From the NCBI GenBank assembly GCA_947095585.1, contig OX352765.1, positions 87,132,965 through 87,196,964 on the forward strand: 64,000 bases of DNA, written 5' to 3'. The translations under genes were made by a program, and so were the position numbers. The notes beneath the pieces are model-generated. The model saw nothing but the letters and a program-made list of their open reading frames with translations. It did no database searches and was not told where the DNA came from. Source of the DNA: Nephrocerus scutellatus. Taxonomy: Eukaryota > Arthropoda > Insecta > Diptera > Pipunculidae. Below are positions 58,786 through 64,000 of the stretch, in pieces (the first letter of the stretch is position 1; each line of letters begins with the position of its first letter).

Positions 58786-58789
58786 GTTA

Positions 58790-59270
58790 GGTTAATGTGG
58801 CAGTCAGTGCAAAACCGACACACTTAGACCAGTAATGGTCCACGTAGATCACCTACTCGTTCAGCTTCGTATGAAGCATAGGATACTACCAATGTCAATA
58901 TAGATTAGATCATTAGTGTTGTTGAAGAAAAAAGATCCCATATAGAGTTTAGGTTTTTTGGAGAATATGAAAAATTGCCTCTTCTTCCTCCTCATCAATG
59001 CAGCTTCTGCAAAAGTCATTCGAGAAGAGGCCAAGCCTTAGTGCATGCTTGCATATAAGACAGTGTCCAGTGATGATACCTAAAATAAAATTTTTGAGAG
59101 ATCAAACATCCAGCATCCAGCTTGGGCCAGATTAGCTTTGACTCTAAGCAAGTTATACCGTTTGACCACATACAATTAGTTTTTTCATTAGAATCCCGCT
59201 TTAATATGAGTTTGCATGTAGCGATTGGCATGCCTAGAAAAACATATCCAGGTTACACTACGTAACGTAG
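58790..59270 (-). mobile_element. LOA/I-like C-terminal fragment
   Basis: The minus strand gives ESKLIWPKLDAGCLISQKF, then LGIITGHCLICKHALRLGLFSNDFCRSCIDEEEEE, the Cys/His segment seen at 49130-49270 and 46720-46860. The sequence GGTTAGGTTAGGTTA lies at its 3' side (58783-58797). Confidence 0.65.
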
Positions 59271-59424
59271 TTTTCCAGCCAGGGTAAGCCTCAGCGTGAC
59301 CAGGGTTCAGAAAAAGGATCGTTAGAAGAAACTTTATATGATGGGGCTTTTCGGATTAATTCAATGTTTAATTTACCGGATGTTTAATATTTATGAATCA
59401 AATTCAGTGCAATCAATAATGCCT

Positions 59425-59660
59425 TCCCGGGGGAGCCGTGTATCGGGCGGTGTACCGTCTGAGCGGTGCTCTGTCCAATAGATGCGTGGATCGTGCGGTG
59501 CACCGACTGAGTGGTATGCCGTCCGAGAGATGCGTAGATAGTGCGGCGCACTGACTGAGCGGTTTGCTGTCCAAGAGATGCGTAGATCGTGCGGTGCACT
59601 TGACTGAACGTATGTTGTCCAAATGATGCGTGAATCGTATGACGCACTGACTGAACGGTA
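59425..59660 (-). repeat. 48-bp minisatellite encoding 16-residue repeats
   Basis: GATGCGT starts at 59481, 59529, 59577 and 59625, an exact 48-bp period over nearly five units. A minus-strand frame (59384-59647, 87 codons) reads repeats of the form VHRTIYASLGQ.TAQS. A second overlapping minus-strand frame is also open, so openness alone is not evidence for a gene. Confidence 0.85.
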
Positions 59661-60019
59661 TGCTGGCCATGATGATGGTTGAGGATGGTTATAGGCTATT
59701 CCATCCTCATCTCACACTCTGTGGGGCTGTAAAATCTAAAATGATTTCTTCAGCGACATATACAAACTGTTTTTATTTAAATATTCAATGTGTATTATTG
59801 GCAGTTGGCGGAAGTTTAAAGGCAATTTTCCTTGTATATTATTGGCAGGTTGGGGAAGGTTGTAGGGTTTCCTATATTGGATTTTCGCAACCCAAGTGCT
59901 GTCATCTGATAACTGACGTTTCAGATTTTAGTCGGTATACTCGTATTTACTCAAAACGTTTCTTTTTTATATCGCCGATATTTTTGTTTGTTATAGTGAT
60001 TTAAAAATTTCATTTCAGT
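59660..60019. repeat. Repeat units left of the mariner relic
   Basis: TATTATTGGCAGGTTGGGGAAGGTTGTAGG at about 59839-59868 (split here into its parts TATTATTGGCAGG and GGAAGGTT) recurs at 60848-60880, and in weaker form at about 59793 and 59680. The pair brackets the mariner relic. Confidence 0.5.
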
Positions 60020-60750
60020 ACAAAAATGGAACTTAATCGTGAACATTTTCGTGTGATTATTTTGCATCAATTTTCGACGTGGAATAACTTAACAACAGTG
60101 TATTTATGAACTTTTTTCGAGGTTTAGCTGTGAAGCACACCAGTGTTTATCGATGGTTTACAGAATTAAATCGTGGCCGAAGTTCGCTCAACGATAAATT
60201 TCGTGTCCATAGTCGTTCAAAATCGGTTGTTGTTCTGGAAAATATTGATGCTGTGCATGAACTGATACTACAAGATCGTCATGTAACTTATCGTGAGAAT
60301 GGGAGCATACATTCAATATTATATGATCGTTTGGCCGTCAAAAAGATTTTTTAGCGGACAGACGGACGCGGACGATGGATAATTCTCCACCACAATAATG
60401 CGAGCACTCCCATATCGGCACAAACCACTGAATATTTGAGCGGTCAAAACACCGAATTGATAGGTCATCTGCCGTATAGTCCTGATTTTGCACCCAATAA
60501 CTTCTTTTTATTCCTGCAAACCAAGAATAAAGGTCAACGTTTTCCGACACTTGAAGAAGCGGGTAATGTGCTCAAAATTCATGTTTTCAAGTACTTCAAC
60601 CGGAGTGGAAAAAGTGCTTCAAAAATTGGGTCAAACGCACGCTAAAGTATACTGATCTTCATGTAGGATATTTTGAAAAACAATAAAGTCATTTTCGATA
60701 AATAAATATTTGTTTTTGTTCTCTTACCCCAACAATAAAAGGCAACCCTC
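60020..60750 (+). pseudogene. Mariner transposase relic with internal deletion
   Basis: It starts MELNREHFRVII at 60026. The next clear block is HTSVYRWFTELNRGRSSLNDKF and SKSVVVLENIDAVHELILQDRHVTYRE (60106-60300), the DNA-binding half of a mariner transposase. After AVKKI about half the catalytic domain is deleted. It resumes at WIILHHNNAS (about 60375-60405, with the catalytic Asp of HHDN as Asn). GHLPYSPDFAPNNFFLF (60460-60515) keeps the third Asp. The C-terminus GQRFPTLEEAGNVLKIHVFKYFN completes the family layout. Inactive. Confidence 0.8.
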
Positions 60751-62025
60751 GCAGGCTCACTCACCTGTGGATGGGGGAAATATAAAATTTTTACAATACA
60801 CACACATTTACAAAACTATTTCTATTAAATTTTCAATGTAGATATATTATTGGCAGGTGGAGGAAGGTTATAGGATATAGTACACTCCCATGCCGGGGGT
60901 TTATGTGTACGTATGTACGGGCGGCGTAGCTCTCAAGAACAGCCTACATTCCTACATTCCTACATTCTTAAAATACATCCACGATCATTTCAGGGTTGAG
61001 TATGCCGTGGGTGCTCTAACGATATAAACCGGAGAGAGATATTTTTTTAGAAAAGTGTCTGACAAAAAACTCCTTATCTATGCCAAAAGAAGATTAAATT
61101 AGCTTACAGAAGTTAGTTTTGATAAGCGTAGCGTACTCACTTACACACACACACGTAGAGTAATTTGTATCTGCTTATATAGAGCGCAGATAATAGACGA
61201 TGTTGTGTTTGTTCTCTTATCAATACAAAGGCAAAGCATAAAATGTCAAATGAGATAACTGTAACAACCAACTACTTGCGTGTGTTTGTAAAAATAAGTA
61301 CCATGACATCTTTGTGTTGTACTTTCCAATTAAAAAAATATGTAAAGAGCTATCAAAATTTTTGCTCGACTCAAGTGCGACCGGATACGATGTGAAATTT
61401 AATTCATATTACTGATTAAGACACATTTCGTGTATGCTTTGCCATGTCGACTGTTATGAGATTATTTTCGCTTATTTTACAGACAAAGATCTTCAATTGA
61501 AGACTCTAGAAGGCAAAACTATGGAAGACATTCAAACCGATAGATGAGTCTGAAGTTTTACTCAACTCGAGGAAGATAGAGAGAAACTCGAAGAATAGGT
61601 GCGAATTGGTTGCATTCGTTGAACGAAAACCAGAATTGAAGTTTACGTAAACTATTATTTACCAAAAGGACAACGAAGTTACGTCAATTGCTCCCGGATC
61701 CTCTGACAAATTGTTGAACGGTTTCTGGTGAACATTTTTGAACCATTCATTCTTGTTATACTGCAGTACTTGTTGTTTTGCAGTTCTTCTAATTTGAAAT
61801 AAAAGGAAAAAATTAACCTAAGTGACCGAAAACTTCCTCAACTCCCACACTGTATTTCAGACTATCGAGAGCGACCGTTCACAAATGTAACAACTCTTAT
61901 GGCCTAAAGTCCAGATCTATGTTAGGTTGGATAGATTTTCAGGTGGAAAAAATGCTGATATAGACAATGGTAGTGGTCCTTTGTGTTACCACAGGATCTT
62001 TCACTTTTCCCTTTTTTAAGGGGCG
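60751..62025. other. Unassigned DNA
   Basis: It contains the right-hand copy of the repeat flanking the mariner relic (60848-60900) and a short CCTACATT triplet repeat (about 60944-60970). No gene recognised in the rest. Confidence 0.4.
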
Positions 62026-62029
62026 ATTC

Positions 62030-62300
62030 CGAGCTCTTGTGGCGCAGTACCCCTATTCAGACTGCTAACATAGTCGCATAGACGTATTAGCTGCTTTCTG
62101 TTTGCCAAATATGTCTACTGAAATGGGGTGGAGCATAAACTCTAAGGCCCGAGTCGGTGTTGATCACAGTACCCCGCTTAAAGGCACATGCGCATTGCAC
62201 TTTCTCTAGTATTTTCTTATGCGTTGCTTTTTCCAGAGCTGGCCACCATACGTTTACGCCATACATTAGCACTGTTCTTACCACGGCTATGTAAGGCCAG
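62030..62300 (-). mobile_element. R1/LOA-like RT thumb fragment
   Basis: Minus-strand frame 62087-62284 reads VRTVLMYGVNVWWPALEKATHKKILEKVQCACAF, the conserved post-palm thumb. It continues with a frameshift and is broken at both ends. Confidence 0.6.
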
Positions 62301-62559
62301 TACCAGCTATGGTTTCAAACCACATTTTAAACCGATGGCGTTTCTACATGAGTACAATATTTCCCCTTATTTACTGGTTAGTTTACTGGCGGAGATCGTA
62401 GCAAGAAATCTTGCTTTATCAGCAAAAACTAAGCAGGTACCATTCAACGTTGGAGGAGCAACTGCTTGGTTTCATGGTGAAATTGATTAGCTCTGTCTGT
62501 TCGGGTTGATACGCAGACTACATTTACTTACCCAGTTTGTAACAATTGAGATTGAGGAT

Positions 62560-63320
62560 TTTTCAAAAACCTTCTGAATAGTTCTAAGGTTTTTCCCTGA
62601 GATACCTAACGCTACATTATCAGCATTAACAGAAACCCAGGTTAATGCTTATCCCGCTTTTTCGGATTTCAGTTGCAGTGGTTACAACTTGATGCCAGTA
62701 TTTTTCCCCACCGCGGTCTCGTCATCTATTTACGTAATAATGTAGCTTATCAAACCCAAGCACATTACAAACATAGTTTCAATGCGGAATTTAATTTCCT
62801 TTGACTCAAAGTCAATGTGCGTGAGCATAACATTCACTACTGCTGTATACAGAAGCCCTAATTTAGACAGTATCTCGTCTTGTTATGAGTTCCTAAAAAA
62901 GGCGAACCTCCATCTCTTTCCTCTTACCGAACCATTGCGCTAACATCCATACTTTCTTAGGTGATGGAAACGCTGATAAATGGTAAACTAATGCGATACC
63001 TTGAATCACGTGAAATCCTTAGCGAACAGAACTACGGTTTTCGTAGACAACGTTCTACAGGTGACCTAATGGCTTATCACACTGAAAAGTGGAACCAGGT
63101 CTATTCACAAATTTGGTGAAAGCAAAGTTGTTGCACTCGATATTTCCAAGGTATTTGACAGAGTCTGGCATCAAGCTCTTTTGTCGAAAATGAATGCCTA
63201 TGGAGTTGATAAGGCCTTGCTTGATTGGACTAGTAACTATCTTTCTGACCATTCAATCCAGGCCGTATTGGACGGTTTCAAATCCAATGTTTATCGCATA
63301 AACGTCAGTGTTTTCCAAGA
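62560..63320 (+). mobile_element. CR1/Jockey-like relic with endonuclease piece
   Basis: 62690-62820 reads PHRGLVIYLRNNVAYQTQAHYKHSFNAEFNFL, an endonuclease segment (G..IY.RN..). It then joins by deletion to PKKGEPPSLSSYRTIALTS at about 62890. RT blocks follow: METLINGKLMRYLESREILSEQNYGFRRQRSTGDLMAY (62960-63080), then in another frame FGESKVVALDISKVFDRVWHQALLSKMNAYGV (63110-63205). It ends before the catalytic YADD. Same family as 56335-57920. Confidence 0.7.
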
Positions 63321-63324
63321 CTCG

Positions 63325-64000
63325 TGAGCCTTTGAGTGTGATGTGTGCGTTAGCCTGAGATGAGCGTGAATCCTGAGCGATGCGTGGGCGTGAGCCTTTG
63401 TGCATCTTTGACGAGAGCCTAAGTGCTTGAGACTTTGTGCATTATTTGGGGTTATTCTGAGGAGCCTGAGTGCTCCCTAGACGCGATATGTACAGAGTGA
63501 TGTCGGTAGAGATAAGCAGAGTGACGTTGGCAGCGATATGTCTCTGCGTGATCCAAAAGCAACTCGGCAAAGAAGCAACTAAGAGAACGACCGCCTGCGT
63601 GCTCGTGCCCTTTTATACTTTTTTACGTTGCACAATTTTTAAGTCACGTGCTGCGATGTGATTGACCCGTCCGGTGGTCTGATATTGTTCTGGCTGTCGT
63701 TTGACTTTCCCATCTATTTGTTGGCTGCACTTCGTTTATACAGGTTGCACCCGAATTTTGGAAAAAAGTACATTGTTTTGTGTGAACAAAATTCGGCCAC
63801 AAGAATTTTGTTCAGCACAGTATATGCAAAAGCCTTTCCGAAGCTTATTATGTTGTGCTTGTACGAGTGATATAAGTGACATTCTTCATTGTCAAATGTA
63901 TCCGATGACGATATGTAAATTTAAACGAAAACTGGTTTCCTCCTCCGTGACGCTGGCTCCACTGGCAGTTATCGATTCATTTTATTCACTTATTTTGACC
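63325..64000. other. Unassigned DNA with degenerate GAGCCT repeats
   Basis: TGAGCCTTTG/GAGCCTAAGTG-type words recur at 63327, 63390, 63413 and 63459. They are too irregular to define a unit. Beyond that no gene is recognised to the window end. Confidence 0.35.

Overview
The window looks like nuclear DNA from a higher dipteran fly, plausibly a tephritid fruit fly. The two host genes have insect gene structure: short GT-AG introns, CAAA-ATG or similar start contexts, and a clear Snakeskin (Ssk) homologue. Almost everything else is decayed transposable-element sequence of the mix usual in large fly genomes. Species and family are inferred; no sequence search was possible.

Host genes. Ssk lies on the plus strand in three exons (24362-24412, 27912-28108, 28206-28443; 161 residues). 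It encodes the four-pass membrane protein of gut smooth septate junctions. A second gene on the minus strand shows one long coding exon (31361-32800, 480 codons) for a basic, Ser- and Asn-rich, apparently intracellular protein that I do not recognise. It ends at a perfect splice donor, so further exons must lie to its left. The two genes converge, and Ssk may sit inside an intron of the other. I found no other convincing host gene, no tRNA or rRNA gene and no CRISPR array.

Mobile elements. Seven or more relics belong to one RTE/BovB-like non-LTR family (APE-type endonuclease plus reverse transcriptase, 3' tail with ATG repeats): 1-2075, 4240-4430, 6715-8215, 14495-14975, 19066-20048, 29255-31110, 36255-37900, 42449-44980 and 46320-46570. 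A second family (LOA/I-like, with RNase H, a C-terminal Cys/His segment and a TACC-repeat tail) occurs at 4431-4560, 5512-6260, 16680-18460, 38060-39410, 46590-47060, 47400-49400 and 58790-59270. RNase H-bearing R1/I-like relics are at 13500-14490, 33925-35020 and 40320-40935. CR1/Jockey-like relics are at 4600-6640 (split), 26640-27250, 33255-33410, 56335-57920 and 62560-63320. DNA transposon relics include piggyBac (3395-4175), Tc1/mariner types (25290-25985, 40055-40320, 54290-54895, 57945-58120, 60020-60750) and a Helitron helicase end (27260-27370). A tRNA-derived SINE family has five copies.

Repeats. A 2.35 kb heptanucleotide array fills 10850-13205. A 119-bp unit is tandem at 7020-7805 and single at three other loci. 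Minisatellites with periods of 147, 48 and about 11 bp are at 16113-16510, 59430-59660, and 10520-10830 plus 52575-53015. An unassigned, hairpin-rich dispersed repeat recurs at 4960-5510, 22300-23160 and 33500-33915.

The genes show no shared pathway. The window is best read as two host genes in a transposon graveyard in which elements are nested within one another. No relic has an uninterrupted full-length reading frame.
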